Shown here in pieces: positions 23,111 through 35,339 of a stretch of 64,000 bases of DNA. Position 1 is the stretch's first letter. Each line of letters begins with the position of its first letter. The DNA lies in the NCBI GenBank assembly GCA_963556495.2, contig OY747715.1, positions 19,196,739 to 19,260,738 on the forward strand. Reading direction: 5' to 3'. The position numbers and the translations under genes are program-made. The notes below the pieces were generated by a model, which did no database searches, was not told the origin of the DNA, and was given only the letters and a program-made list of their open reading frames with translations. The DNA comes from Valencia hispanica. Lineage: Eukaryota; Chordata; Actinopteri; Cyprinodontiformes; Valenciidae.

Positions 23111-24590
23111 TTTATATTATGTTTTGGCCAGAACAAGTTTGGCTGACCAAAATTCCCCTGCTCATCATGGAGGAATGACATTTACAGACTGAAGCTCCAC
23201 CTGGAGGATTTTATAAAGCCATGCAAAACAAGTATATCTAAAGAAAGATATGTATATGTCGCTACATAAATAGACAGTATATCACAAAACTGTACTAATG
23301 AGGGCTTAATCAGTGATTTTAGTTGAGATAAAGGACCCTTCCTCTCCAATCTGTAAATCTCTGAATAAAGCTATGAAAACAACTGAAGGATTTACTGTGT
23401 CTGCATTGCCATAACAATATATTGTAAATGCTAAATCCAGCACATAGCAGAGGAAAAATGCATAACAGTCCATAAGGCACAAAGAAAATTATGTGGTGTT
23501 GTGACAAAGTGCAGGAGGTGAATTCATGCAATAACAAACAGACAAATAAACAAACCCTGACTTTGCCATTACTTATCATATGACCATATTGGTTGGAAAG
23601 TTCTTTGCTATATACACAGTATAACAGTGCCCCCCAGAGGTCACATAATTTAAATAACTAGTGGTAATTAATACAACTTATTCATATAACTCTCTTGCTC
23701 TTTTAGAATTTCCATTCTTGAACAGTTCAGACAGAGTGTCTGCATAGTGTAGCATGAGATTGAGTAACAATATATAGATCATTGACAGTTGCATAGAGCA
23801 TACCTAAATTTCATAATAGTGGTGGATATCTGTGCTAAACATATAAAGCCTCTGAGTTGCTCATGACATGCAATTTTTCAACATGTCCTGAGAATCTGTA
23901 GCAACCTCACTTATCAGGAGAAACTATGTTACACATATAGTATCAAATGCATGGAAAGGCAACCATCAATAAAAACTATTTGTTGTATGCAATGAATTTA
24001 TGTAAAACATATGAGCTGTTAAAGAAAGTCCAGAGGAAAGCAATGTTTACCGGGCGAGTTGCGAGGAGGCAAATAGCCTTTGTGCAAACAGAAGTTCTAA
24101 GGCTTGTGCTCATACTCCTGCCTGCATGTGTCACATCTCAATTTTATTGCCCACATAATCTCAGTGCAATGCATTTTTGATGAGTAAGATAAAACCCATT
24201 CAGCAAACATCATAGTGATGGATGTCAAATTACAGCCTTTCTAAGCAGGATGTTAAATTACTGCCTTTTTGGGGGAATGCACATTTTCCTTTTGGTTCCA
24301 ACACAGAAGGTAATGGAACTAAGATGAATGTAAAAAAATATACAATAAAATACGTACTAAGTTTCAAAATTGTTAAGGGACAAAGCTATCTGTCAAGCTT
24401 GTTGCATTTTGAAGTCCAGTGAATGTATAGTACACAACATAATTTGTCACTGGAAGCACTTTTGAAATCTTCCTTCTACTTAAAATTTGTTGTATGGTAA
24501 TAATGTAATTTGTGTTATTTTTTAAATTCCAGTCTTTAAAATACCAGAATTTGCCCATAACTATATATTTTTTATGTCTGATGACATCAT
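23111..24590. other. non-coding sequence, nothing recognised
   Basis: AT-rich unique-looking DNA; open frames of 60-90 codons carry no motif. Confidence 0.35.
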
Positions 24591-24594
24591 TTAA

Positions 24595-24770
24595 AAAGTA
24601 TTAAGTTAGATGTTACTCAGTATTCAAGTAGCCTTTTTACCAAATATGTTTTTATTCTTACTTGAGTAATTTTTTGGACAGTTACTTTTTACTTTTACTT
24701 GGGTAAAAATATGTTGCAGTAGTGCTACTTTTACTTGAGTACAATTTCTGAGTACTCTTCCCACCCCTGT
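24595..24770. repeat. dispersed ACTTGAGTA-rich DNA-transposon fragment
   Basis: Repeated motifs TTACTTGAGTA and TACTTTTACTT end in CCCACCCCTG at about 24769. This matches a very common teleost hAT-derived repeat that I know by its ACTTGAGTAC core. The left end is missing or unrecognisable. Confidence 0.55.
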
Positions 24771-26504
24771 TTGGCCCTATCCAAGGCATTGTGGATGCTG
24801 AGCCTGTATAAGATATAAAACATAGAATATATCAGGTGTGATGATGAGTTTCCAAACCTTCAAGCTGGTTTTGTGTCAAATAAATATTTCCAGTAGAAGC
24901 CATTCAAATGATTATGACTTCACCAATACTTCACAATACTGGACAAACAGTATGGTTTACACAATTCTCAGGCTAGTACTTTGTGATTCACAGAAGCTTT
25001 ACTTATTTCAGGGCAGTATTTAAGTTAATGAGACTGATTTAAATCCACTGACAGTCAGTTCAGCATAATTCAATTAATTCCAGTTTAGTACATTTAGTTT
25101 AATAGTCATGTGCTATCATCTGATACCACAAAATCTTGATCTTCATGGCTATTTTTGCTAAACACATAAGCACTAGCATACTTGTCTTTCAAGCAAACCC
25201 CCTCTCCTTGTTTAGTTCCTGGAAGTTATGGCAACTTTACTCAACACTAAATTTAAAAAAACAGCAAAAACTGTACATGTTTGGTAGGCAACAATGCTAA
25301 AAAATATAGTTGACTGTGGCACTCATTTTACTTTTTTATGTACAAGCAAGTGTTAGAGCTCCGAAACTGTAGCAGAGAGGACTTCAGTGGACCTATTAGT
25401 GTAATTGTTCTAACTTCAGATTAGGGTTAGTGATAAACCAAATACTTGTTTCTACTTGGAATTTCCCACAACACATTTGTATTGGTAGAGAAAACTGAAT
25501 CAGCACTATTAACTTTGATTGAACTAAAACACAAAATCATTCGTCTCATCCACTCTGCATTAAAACTCTCACTAGTTGGGTAACAGCTATTTTACAACCG
25601 GAACTATATAACACAGATGTTAATGAATGTGTAATGAATAATTAGTTTTCTTTCACAACAACATGGAAAGGTTCCATTCAGGTAAAGCTCAGTATTTTTT
25701 AAATCACTCCTTTTCAGTTTAATAGTCCTCTTCAACCCTCAGTAGCTTTTAGCCTATTCTGTTTTTCCAGTGCTTAGCCAGCTGTTGTTTTCACAGGTGA
25801 TATGTGGCAAACAGATGTTCTATTTAACAGTCTGACGCACTAACCTGGCAATCAGAGAGGGAGAAGGAGAAAGCGAGAGAGGGAGATCTCGCTCTCTGGT
25901 TCTTTTATGGAAGAGTGAAAGAGAGTGAAACAGGATCGGGTAGCAAATCCTCAGATTTATGTAAATAGATTATGGAGGTTTCGCAGCCGCTGCATCCAAA
26001 AAAGGCAATCAGTCAAAACAGGCAGATCATGAAAAAGGAAAAATTTGTCAGAAAGCAAAATGTTTAGTAAAACCATTTTTACATGACTTTGTCAAAACCT
26101 TTTAAAGAAAAACCAAAATCCTGACACTGCTGACACTGGTTATGCTGCCATTTGCTTTAGTAGTTGGAAGGTTTTAGTATTTTAGATGTTTTATTAAAAC
26201 ATTTTTTTATCGATATGGTGTCATTACTGGGAGCTAATGCACTCACAGGAATGGATTGAATTTATGAAGCCAAGGACAAGAACCTTTGTCCGGAGGAACT
26301 AAGTAGAAAGTTACCGGCAATGTATTTTAGAGAAAGTGAAATAAATAAAATTATATATTGAGAGCATAAAGAGTGAAAGTGAATGCAGCCTTTCAAATAC
26401 TTCTTTGCTTCTACTGTACAGTAGTTGCACTTGCTTTAAAGCATCTTCGGCTCAATGGCGGGACCTTAAAAGCCCCCCCAAAAATTTGTAACTATGATAA
26501 CATA
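24771..26504. other. non-coding sequence; purine-rich tract near 25850-25930
   Basis: No gene is seen. GAGAGGGAGAAGGAGAAAGC and a short palindromic AGATCTCGCTCTCT stretch occur at about 25853-25900. Confidence 0.35.
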
Positions 26505-27544
26505 CAGTGGCTTGCAAAAGTATTCGGCCCCCGTGAACTTTTCCACATTTTGTAACATTACAGCCACAAACATGAATCAATTTTATTGGAATTCCAGGTG
26601 AAAGACCAAAACAAAGTGGTGTACACGTGAGAAGTGGAACGAAAATCATACATGATTCCGAACATTTTTTACAAATAAATAACTGAAAAGTGGGGTATGC
26701 GTAATTATTCAGCCCCCTTTGGTCTGAGTGCAGTCAGTTGCCCATAGACATTGCCTGATGAGTGCTAATGACTAAATAGAGTGCACCTGTGTGTAATTTA
26801 ATGTCAGTACAAATACAGCTGCCCTGTGACGGCCTCAGAGGTTGTCTAAGAGAATGTTGGGAGCAACAACACCATGAAGTCCAAAGAACACACCAGACAG
26901 GTCAGGGATAAAGTTATTGAGAAATTTAAAGCAGGCTTAGGCTACAAAAAGATTTCCCCAAGCGATCATTCAGAAATGGAAGGAGTATGGCACAACTGTA
27001 AACCTACCAAGACAAGGCCGTCCACCTAAACTCACAGGCCGAACAAGGAGAGCGCTGATCAGAAATGCAGCCAAGAGGCAACAAAATATATCCATGTGTT
27101 AGAATGGCCCAGTCAAAGTCCAGATCTAAATCCAATCGAGAATCTGTGGCAAGATCTGAAAACTACTGTTCACAAACACTGTCACATCTAATCTGACTGA
27201 GCTGGAGCTGTTTTGAAAAGAAAAATGGGCAAGAATTTCAGTCTCTAGATGTGCAAAGCTGGTAGAGACATACCCTAAAAGACTGACAGCTGTAAGTGCA
27301 GCAAAATGTGGTTCTGCAAAGTATTGACTCAGGGGGCTGAATAATTACGCACACCCCAGTTTTCACTTATTTATTTGTAAAAACATTTTGGAATCATGTC
27401 TGATTTTCATTACACTTCTCATGTGTACACCACTTTGTTTTGGTCTTTCAAGTGGAATTCCAATAAAATTGATTCATGTTTGTGGCTGTAATGTGACAAA
27501 ATGTGGAAAAGTTCAAGGGGGCCGAATACTTTTGCAAGCCACTG
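26505..27544. mobile_element. Tc1-like transposon with long inverted ends, internally deleted
   Basis: Bounded by TA at 26503-26504 and 27545-27546. The ends are CAGTGGCTTGCAAAAGTATT and its inverse AATACTTTTGCAAGCCACTG. The inverted repeats are about 210 bp long (26505-26720 and 27330-27544). The interior keeps transposase scraps on the plus strand (CACCAGACAGGTCAGGGATA at about 26890; CCAGATCTAAATCCAATCGA at about 27119) but has lost the catalytic centre, leaving 1040 bp. A separate end of the same family is at 31947-32135. Confidence 0.9.
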
Positions 27545-27546
27545 TA

Positions 27547-30034
27547 AGTGTTCAGTGTAAAGGAAATAAGAGAATACTTTCTTTTGTCTCAGCACTATTC
27601 AGTCTGGCATCAAAAAACAAAAGACAGAGACATGAAATTAAATTAAATGCAGTTTATAGAAGCTAACTTGACTTTTAAATGACTAAAAATGACAAACACA
27701 GAGTATGTGAAAAAGATTTTCCCCTGTAAAGATTACTTTTTACTTCTGCCTTGTTTATCACACTTTTATTTTTCATATAAACAAAGAAATTGTATTATTA
27801 AAGATCCCATGATTAAATACAAAAAGCAGATTTACAAATAAGTTAATTTATTAAGAGTCAAAAGCTGGCACAATGTGACAAACTAGGTTAACCTAAAGCT
27901 AATTACCAGTTATGCCACCCTTGGTGAAAATGCCATTTGTGATAACTGGCAATTAGTCTTTGATATAACACTGTGGAAAACTTTCTGTCAACTTTTCTTA
28001 GCAGAATTAAAACAATTCTGCAAATTCTGAAGGAATTCAAACATCAATGGATTGTTTAGGGACATGCCAGAGTATCTCCATCTGATATTAGTCCAGGGTT
28101 TGGACTAGGCTGCTCAATGACACTTTTTTTAGGGCATTCTTTCTCAGGATTTTCTGGTACAGTCCAGGCCTTGGAACAGCTAAGCGACCCCAAACTTTTA
28201 CACTAACACCACTATGGTTACTGTTGATGTGTTGTTGTTTTCTGAAATGTTTTAGTCAGATTATTTTTGTCTGGTATTACAATTTGCTTGATGATCTGAA
28301 GCATTTAAGTATGTCAAAAACAGCCGAACTCAAATAAATCTGTTTGGGACACATACCTTTTCACAGGACTGATGACAATAAAAAGGAACACTGATCTGGT
28401 CATTGCATTCTCTTCATATTGGGAAAGGGAAAGAATCAATAGGAAACCAACAGCTTCTTAATTTACGCTAAATGTCCACCCTTCTGTCCTATTGGAGACA
28501 AATCCTCCTCCAAACTTATTTTTGTGCTCATTTAGATGAGTTTGCAGCTCATTTTTCTACCAGTAAAGCTGTCACCATGGTTACATACTGTGTTGTGACC
28601 TTTTGAGGTCAACCTGTGATGTGCTAAGTGCTTGGTGTACACTGAGAGCTGAGGATATGGCTTAGTGGATGACTGTACTAGCACAAAAGGAGTAGACCCA
28701 CAAGCATACATGCTTGGTCACACACAGTCGATGCTAAACACCATTTAAAAACAGACCAGACTTCATCCCCAGCAAGTTGGAGTCATCCTGTAGGCTTAAA
28801 TGCTTCAAGTCATGTAATCAGGAACAAAGAATAAAGACGACAGGCAGGAGAATGTTGCATTAGAAAACACCAGTCGGAGCCAATTGAGATAAAGCTACAA
28901 AATGAGAGTTTTTGTTCAACCTAACTTAAGCATATTCTCCCATGGGTGCTATTTCCGATGCTCTGAATATTGGAGTCCTTGCTGTTTCTCATTTCCAAAG
29001 AACAAAAAAAAAAATACCAACAAAAAAAAAAGCAGAAACTACGTTAGAGCGAAATAAAAGTGTCTGCATGCAAGAATGATTTGATGTTGGAAAAGACAGA
29101 AAAAGACAGAAGTCAATACTTTTACCTGGAGGGGTTTTAACTCAATTGCCCTGCTGATGCAGAGAAAAAACTTAGATGGAGAAAGAAGCTAAACCTTTTG
29201 TTCTTTGTAATACAGTTTTATACCATATGAAGCAGACCAGTGAACACAAATCTCCACTAAAACAGATGTTCATTAGTGAATGAATATGCATCTGTATAAT
29301 ATGCAATATGTACTTTTAAAATGGCACAAATATTATCTTAATTAATTTAATAATGACCAGAGCACTTTGTGCTTTTTGGAAAGGCCTGTTCATAACAGCA
29401 CACGAGCAATTCCAAAGCAATGCATTAAATACTGCTATCTGCAGACTGGTGGAGTCTGTGATTTTTTTTTTTTTTGAAACAGGCAACATGGACAGTTGCT
29501 CAGGGCAACACTAGAAGTGGATGCATGAGCACCAATATTTTTAAAAGGGCACCTCTTTACCTCTTAGAAGGAGCAAGTTACCTTATGAGGCTGCAGAGCA
29601 ATCTCCTTTGCCCCACATCTGAGAGGATTTCTTGGATTTTTATTGTGAGTGGTGGAGCTGGAGTCCAAATTAAAGAAGGAGGTATAACTGATGTCTGACT
29701 GTTTACAAAAGGTCAAAACCTGTTTCCATTTTTAAGGAAGGGGACAAGATAATATTTTCCAGCTATGAAGAATCACCCTTCCCAGTCTTCTAGTAAAAGC
29801 TATCTTTAGGATGGTGGAATGCGTGATCTAACCAACTGGTGAATCTTGGATTCAGAAGGACATACTGTACATGGGCTTTGTCTTGTCTGTGAAACTGTGC
29901 ACTGTGTCAACCCTCCAAGAGGTGGTAAGGGGATTTTTTTGGAGTCTGGTTGTCCAGCCTACATGTGTTTTGTGGATCTGGAGAATTACCACTACCCCCC
30001 CAATGCATGTTTTGGGCAGTACCTAGGGGGTCTG
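27547..30034. other. unique sequence plus a minus-strand Tc1 relic
   Basis: About 27880-28260 is a decayed Tc1 transposase region in minus orientation (ATGCCACCCTTGGTG, TCCAGGGTTTGGACTAGGCT, CCCCAAACTTTTACACTAAC). No host gene is found. Open frames at 29474-29698 and 29846-30112 carry no known domain. 29260-29460 is listed separately. Confidence 0.4.
29260..29460. promoter_or_regulatory. possible conserved non-coding element
   Basis: Non-repetitive stretch with ATGCATCTG, ATATGCAATATG, TTAATTAATTTAATAATG and GCACACGAGCAATT, rich in POU/homeodomain-like cores. Judged on composition only. Confidence 0.2.
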
Positions 30035-30600
30035 AAGTTTATCACTGTTTGTTTAATTGCTTTGGATGTTTTATATGATTATATTTTTATCAGTTTTACT
30101 TTTCAATCTTAGCACATTAATTTACCGTTTCTTTTTATACTTTAATTTATCTTAATCCCCGTTCCAGTGTTTCCTCTGTGGGAGCCCTCTGCCCCGGGAG
30201 CGGTGGTCGGCTGTAGCTGCCTGGGTGCTCTCCGGGTGGAGCTTGGTTGGAGGTGGGGGTCTTGGCCTTGCCTCCACTGGGTGCCCTGTGTCGGTGCCTT
30301 GGCTGCTGCTGTTAATCTACTGCTGCCGGGGCATATGGCTCCTCTGATGGCGTTTCCTTGCATGGTTCATCTGCACTCGGCCCAATGTCCTTTTTTACCT
30401 TTTCTTTTAACTGTGTGTGTGCATGGGAGATGGGTTGGGGGGAGGGGGGTATAACTGTGACCATGCTTTTAAATCTGTGGGGGAGGGAAGGGAAGGTGGT
30501 TTTATGTGGGGTCATTTTAATCTGTAAAGCACTTTGTGATGCAACTTCTTGTATGAAAAGCGCTTCATAAATAAAGTTTGATTTGATTTGATTTGATTTG
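30035..30600 (+). mobile_element. L2-like LINE 3' UTR copy
   Basis: The plus strand here is the reverse complement of 18160-18700. Shared landmarks are ATCACTGTTTGTTTAATTGC, CTTAGCACATTAATTTA, CCCCGTTCCAGTG and AAAGCACTTTGTGATGCAAC, ending in a (ATTTG)n tail at 30580-30600. Only the 3' UTR is present, so it is a strongly 5'-truncated insertion of the same family as the minus-strand L2 copy. Open frames in it (for example 30167-30454) are UTR artefacts. Confidence 0.85.
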
Positions 30601-31559
30601 AAGTGCCAGAAATGTTTGTGATAGTTTTTATGTTCTTGTACACCCAAAGCAAGAATTGTGTCTGCATTCTCGGTTCAAACTCAATATTTTTCCCAGTGTG
30701 GGTTAGACTCTGGCAGTGCTCCTTCTAGTTCCTGATCTTGTTTTTGGTGTTTTCTCCTGCCAGGATCTCAAGGTACAGCTACCAGGAAGATTGGTAGCCT
30801 GAAGGTCACAAATAAGCTTTTTGACAGTTATGTGATTCTATTGGCATCGTCAAGCAATGGCCTTCAGCATATGCTGAAATAGTTTGCAGCTGAGTATGAA
30901 GCGCCCTGGAAGTTAGCCGGCTCCTCCAAGTCTGAAATTCAATAAAAGTGGATTTCTCCCTTTAGCACAGAATCAGATGGTGCAGGGAAATAACAAATGA
31001 ATTGGAGGCTAATCTTTCATAGTAAAGAAAGAGCTAAGCAAAAAAGCTCATGGTAGAGATGATCTTCCTATGTTCCAAAAGGAGTCTGTCAGTAAGAGTG
31101 AGGCCTCAGGATGCCTCCTGCTCACGTAGCTTTGGAGAATTTACGATTAACTCTCATTAGGAAGATCCCAAGGAATAAGTTGTAGAGTGTCACTTGAGAA
31201 AGAGAATGTCAGGCTTTTACTTCTACACCTGTTACCCTGTCTACCTAATCTTGAGTTAGTAACACACTATCAAACCATGAATGGATGGATAATCAAACCA
31301 TTTCCAAGTAAAAGCAAAGTTGGAAACCAATTGGATGGATTAGATAAGATAAGATTAGATTAGATAGAGTTTGTATAATGAATCAGAGGGCTTCATGCTA
31401 CCATCCATACCCTCCTCTCATATGGCATATCTTTGTCAAATTTATCATAATATATTTGTAGGAGTTTTGGGGTATTAAAATATCAATACATAATACTTTT
31501 TACAATCAACTTAAGATCAAGGTCATTTTAAAACGGTGACATTTTCTTGTGTTTGGAGG
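30601..31559. other. non-coding sequence
   Basis: No gene is seen. A short GATTA/GATAA-rich run lies at 31333-31370. Confidence 0.35.
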
Positions 31560-31945
31560 CAATAGGCACATTTCCACAAGACAAGTTCCAGGATATTTCT
31601 GGGCAAGGAGAAGATGACAGGAAAAATACACTGGCTTGGTCCTTTCAGCCTTTTTTCTCCATACAAAGTTGTCCCTTTAGGAATTAGAAAAGATATCATC
31701 AAATCGTGATCATATCGGCAGTGAATTTTGTCACTGATCAGCACCAAAAGGCACCCACAGCAGCAGAAAATAACAAGACATTAACAATGGAAGAAGCAGG
31801 GATGGTGGCCACGTTTCTATTTGCTTTGTTGTTATACACTGCTTCGCCAGCAACACTTCAGATTTTATAACTACTGGTTGTTTGACGGCATCTGCTGTAA
31901 TAATTTTCCACTTAGTTACAGCCAATCAACATGAGTTAACCACAA
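31560..31945. mobile_element. degraded second copy of the 409-932 TIR element
   Basis: Aligns to about 411-760 in the same orientation: CTCCATACAAA, CAGCACCAAAAGGCACCCAC, AATGGAAGAAGCAGG, CTGCTTCGCCAGCAAC, ATGAGTTAACCACA. The left inverted end is recognisable (TTTCCACAAGACAAGTTCC). The right half is missing, cut where a Tc1-like end begins. Confidence 0.7.
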
Positions 31946-31946
31946 C

Positions 31947-32135
31947 CACGCACACCCCACTTTTCAGTTATTTATTTGTAAAAAATGTTTGGAATCATGC
32001 ATGATTTTCGTTCCACTTCTCACGTGTACACCACTTTGTATTGGTCTTTCACGTGGAATTCCAATACAATTGATTCATGTTTGTGGCTGTAATGTGACAA
32101 AATGTGGAAAAGTTCAAGGGGGCCGAATGCACTGT
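31947..32135. mobile_element. single end (TIR) of the 26505-27544 Tc1-like family
   Basis: Begins CGCACACCCCACTTTTCAG and runs to CAAGGGGGCCGAATGCACTG, matching 27345-27544. A deletion of about 13 bases removed ACTTTTGCAAGCC just before the terminal CACTGTA. There is no partner end nearby. It is followed after a few bases by a TA microsatellite. Confidence 0.8.
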
Positions 32136-32138
32136 ATT

Positions 32139-32140
<2 letters not shown>

Positions 32141-32205
<65 letters not shown>
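32141..32205. repeat. (TA)n microsatellite
   Basis: About 32 perfect AT dinucleotides directly beyond a Tc1-like end. Confidence 0.97.
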
Positions 32206-32209
<4 letters not shown>

Positions 32210-32740
32210 CACTTAAAATAATTACATTAAAAAATGTGTAATCTTAACAGTGTTATAGTTCTCTTAACTCCTGAATTTAAAGAAAGTAAAAACTTTCTGT
32301 CTCATTAATCTGGTATGATAATTCCAACTAACCTAAAGTCAGAAAAGTTTGGTCGGATTTAATTTTGGACTGTAAGAGAGAATTGTTGTGTGCCTTTTTA
32401 TGCAGTGTTTCTACATTAGTAAACAATATAGGTTTTCTATATAAAATTATGTCCCCCCTTTATTTGGTCAAAATTAAATGTCAAGAAAGTTGACCCTTTT
32501 AGTTGTGTGACTATAACTACTAAAACCCTTTTTATACACAGAAACAGGGAATTCATAGGGACTTTTCAGTAAAGGTCACACATCACATGTGCACTACTGC
32601 ACCCTTGACACCATTACTGCTGCTGACTTTTGAGCTTTGTGTCTGAGAACATACAAGATTCTATTTTTCTTGTTTAACTAAGAGGACACAGCATTCATAT
32701 GTTGCAAGTAATCATTTTAAATTAGATTTTCATGTTTTAT
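32206..32740. other. non-coding AT-rich sequence
   Basis: Nothing recognised. Confidence 0.35.
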
Positions 32741-33578
32741 ATGTTCTTGTTCTGTGGTCTGATCGTGGTGGTTTGGTTTGTGATCTGTGGGTGGATTGTT
32801 AATGTGGGAAGCCCAACAGAGGATGCACTGGAGGTTGGCCTTGGTGCGCCGCTGGGCTGCATATGTGCTGTGGTGGTTCAGGTGTGTCTGGGGTGCTAAT
32901 GGTGGGTTGGGTTGAGGTTGAATGCGCTAAAGGGACGCTGGGTGTTCATTGTTTGGTGGTAGTTGTCTGCTGGCTCAACGGGGTTCGGGTCTGGCTTCTC
33001 CACCTGATTGCCTGTTCTGTGTGCTTTGTGCTTGGACGGTTCATTGGTAGGTTTGATTGGCCTTGGTTGGATGCTTGGTCTTGGTGCACGCAGTGTGCCA
33101 GGTTGAGATTCGGAAGCTGGTTGAGCTTGGTGTCCGGGTGCTGGTTGAGCTTGGCTTGGGGATGCCGTCCGTCTGCTGTGGATATAGGTGTGGCGAAGGG
33201 GCATGGGGGAATGGCTGTGGGGAAAGGCCTGGGGTGGCGGCAGCCTATGTCGGTCATTGGCTGGCCATGTCTGCTGCGGCCCGGCAGCAATGGCCGATCC
33301 CTGGTTGGGATACCCCCTGGGGGGTGGGGTGCCCTTGGGCCTCGGGTTCAATGGCTGGATCTGCCCTGGCTTAGCCCCCATGCCCCTGCATTGTAGCTGC
33401 TGGATGTTCCCCCCAGGGCTCTCCTCTGCTCCTCTCTTGGGGGGTGCGGTCAGCCTTGCGTTGGTCCTCCTGGGGCTCCTGTGCTCTGGGGATGTTTATG
33501 GCTCCAATCTCGTTTGTGTCTTCCTGAGAGGCGGAACGATGGCTCCTCACACCAGAAACCTTATATGCACCAGCATGG

Positions 33579-33612
<34 letters not shown>

Positions 33613-34135
33613 CTACACACACACGCGCACACACACAGGTGTGGGGATCCCGGTGTTTACAGATGCATTCTTGGGCTGAGGTTACCACAAATACATTTTG
33701 TAATATTCGGTACCTTGAGCTTTTCAGTGACGCTGTTGTTGTATTTACATATCTATTTGCGGGTTGTGGTTGTGTAGTCCTTAGTTCGCATTATTTACTT
33801 TGTTTTATCTTTTTTCCCCCCTCTCTATGCCGTCCTGCAGGTGTAGAAGCACACCAGGATATTTCATTGTATTTTCTTTATTTCCCCTTCCCCTTCCCCT
33901 TTTCTTTCACTTTTTTTCCCTACCTCTCTTCATCTTTCCATCTCCGTGTCTATAATATCTGAAAAAAAGCCCCACAGCAAATTCCAATAAAGATTTCTTA
34001 CACATATAAATCAAGAGGAGTACTATATCAAAAGCCGTAATGCTCCACTTGTGAAAGTAAATCTGTTGGGCTTCTACTTGGTACGCAGACATCAATTCTC
34101 AGTGCCACACTGCCAGACAGGACATGTTATACAGG
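32741..34135 (+). mobile_element. dispersed repeat with G/T-rich body and (CA)n tract, copy 1
   Basis: 32741-33560 is strongly G/T-rich on the plus strand (GGTTGG, TTGGGTTG, GGGGTGGGG runs), unlike anything else in the window. A (CA)n tract (33588-33643), a T/C-rich stretch and a terminal part ending near GCCAGACAGGACATG (about 34125) follow. The last 500 bp (33636-34135) recur in inverted orientation at 35340-35840, so they belong to a dispersed family. No coding domain is recognised; long open frames on both strands of the G/T-rich part come from its composition. Confidence 0.6.
33588..33643 (+). repeat. (CA)n microsatellite
   Basis: CA dinucleotides with a few T and G interruptions. Confidence 0.95.
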
Positions 34136-35339
34136 ACACATCATATTTTCAGACCACTGGACAGCGTTCCAGTTAATCTCAAACCCTTTGGAATAAGCTT
34201 GGACCCAAAAGTAATGTATTTTATCTGTGGTTTTGCCATTACATATCAGACACTACTTACAGTGCCAAACTTTTTTCTGTAAAATTTATTTTAGAAGTGA
34301 GACTCTTTAGCAAAACCAGCCCAAAGATCACAGCCTTTTTTGTGCGCTGATATTTTTCTTCATTCTTTTGATCTTTTAATGCATTCCTGATGAGGAAATT
34401 CCCAGAGTTTAAATTTTCATCTGCAGAAGCATTAGGGTTTCACTGCTTTCCCGCACAGTCACGCTATAGAGAGCTTAACCCCTTCCTATTCATTTATCTT
34501 AAGTACCTTCTGTCTTCGTGATTGGCTATTCATACCCATCCATGTAGGCTCCAGCTTATGTTATTCTTCACAATGTTTTGCAGAGTATTTTTCTACAATG
34601 TCCCCATTAGATATTCCTGTCTGACTTTATACTCTTTCACCTTGATGTACAAAGGTTAAACAAAATCTAAAAGCGCAAAAACTGAATTCTTTGTTGAAAT
34701 CAGATGGTCAGTAAACCTTCAACAGATATTTTGAACAGTAAATAGTTCTTTAATGTGACACCTTTAAGTGGTGTAAAAATGGGAAACATCCTTGCAAATT
34801 TAGACTAAGTTCATTAGAAATGCATTCCTTCCTCGTTGTTCCATTACAGCTTAAATTTGGTTGTACTTTCCAGACATAATTGCTTATGTAACGGAAAAAA
34901 CTAAATTAGTAATATGACCCTTATCTGATCGTGAAAAATAATTCTAAAATTTCAGTTGTGAGTAAACTTTAAAAGTACAGCATAGCTGTCTGTTTAATTT
35001 AAGTATTTTATTTACCAGTCTAGAGTTTTTAAAAATAGTTCACAAGTGTATCCTGAACAAGTATCCACTATACAGTGAGGAATAGTTCCCTAATTGTTGA
35101 TCAATAAGTACTAATGTGCAGAAACAATCTGGGTGTACAGACAAATTAAGCTCTCAGGAAATTGATAGATCAAAGTAATGTCTCTTAAAGTGGAAGAACA
35201 TTGAGGGCTTTCTTGGTTGGAACAGCTGTGTGTAAATCTAAAGCCACAGCACATAAAACAGATCCAGAATCCTTCACACATATTAGCGTCCCATGTGAAA
35301 AGTGTGTAAAAAGCCTTAAAAGATATATTTTTTCTTTTT
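34136..35339. other. spacer between two inverted repeat copies
   Basis: 1.2 kb of AT-rich unique-looking sequence without gene or transposon signature; it would form the loop of the inverted pair. Confidence 0.45.

Noticed and set aside
27388..27666. 92-codon frame with a signal-peptide-like start
   Set aside because: It starts in the right TIR of a Tc1-like element, and the same peptide appears inverted from the left TIR (26452-26649).
30167..30647. Frames of 70-111 codons resembling a secreted protein start
   Set aside because: Same L2 3' UTR sequence as at 18 kb; not coding.
32863..33396. 177-codon plus-strand frame, with long minus-strand frames over the same bases
   Set aside because: Low-complexity Gly/Trp/Leu/Val on one strand and Pro/Gln/Asn on the other come from the G/T-rich repeat. 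No domain, and several overlapping frames are open.
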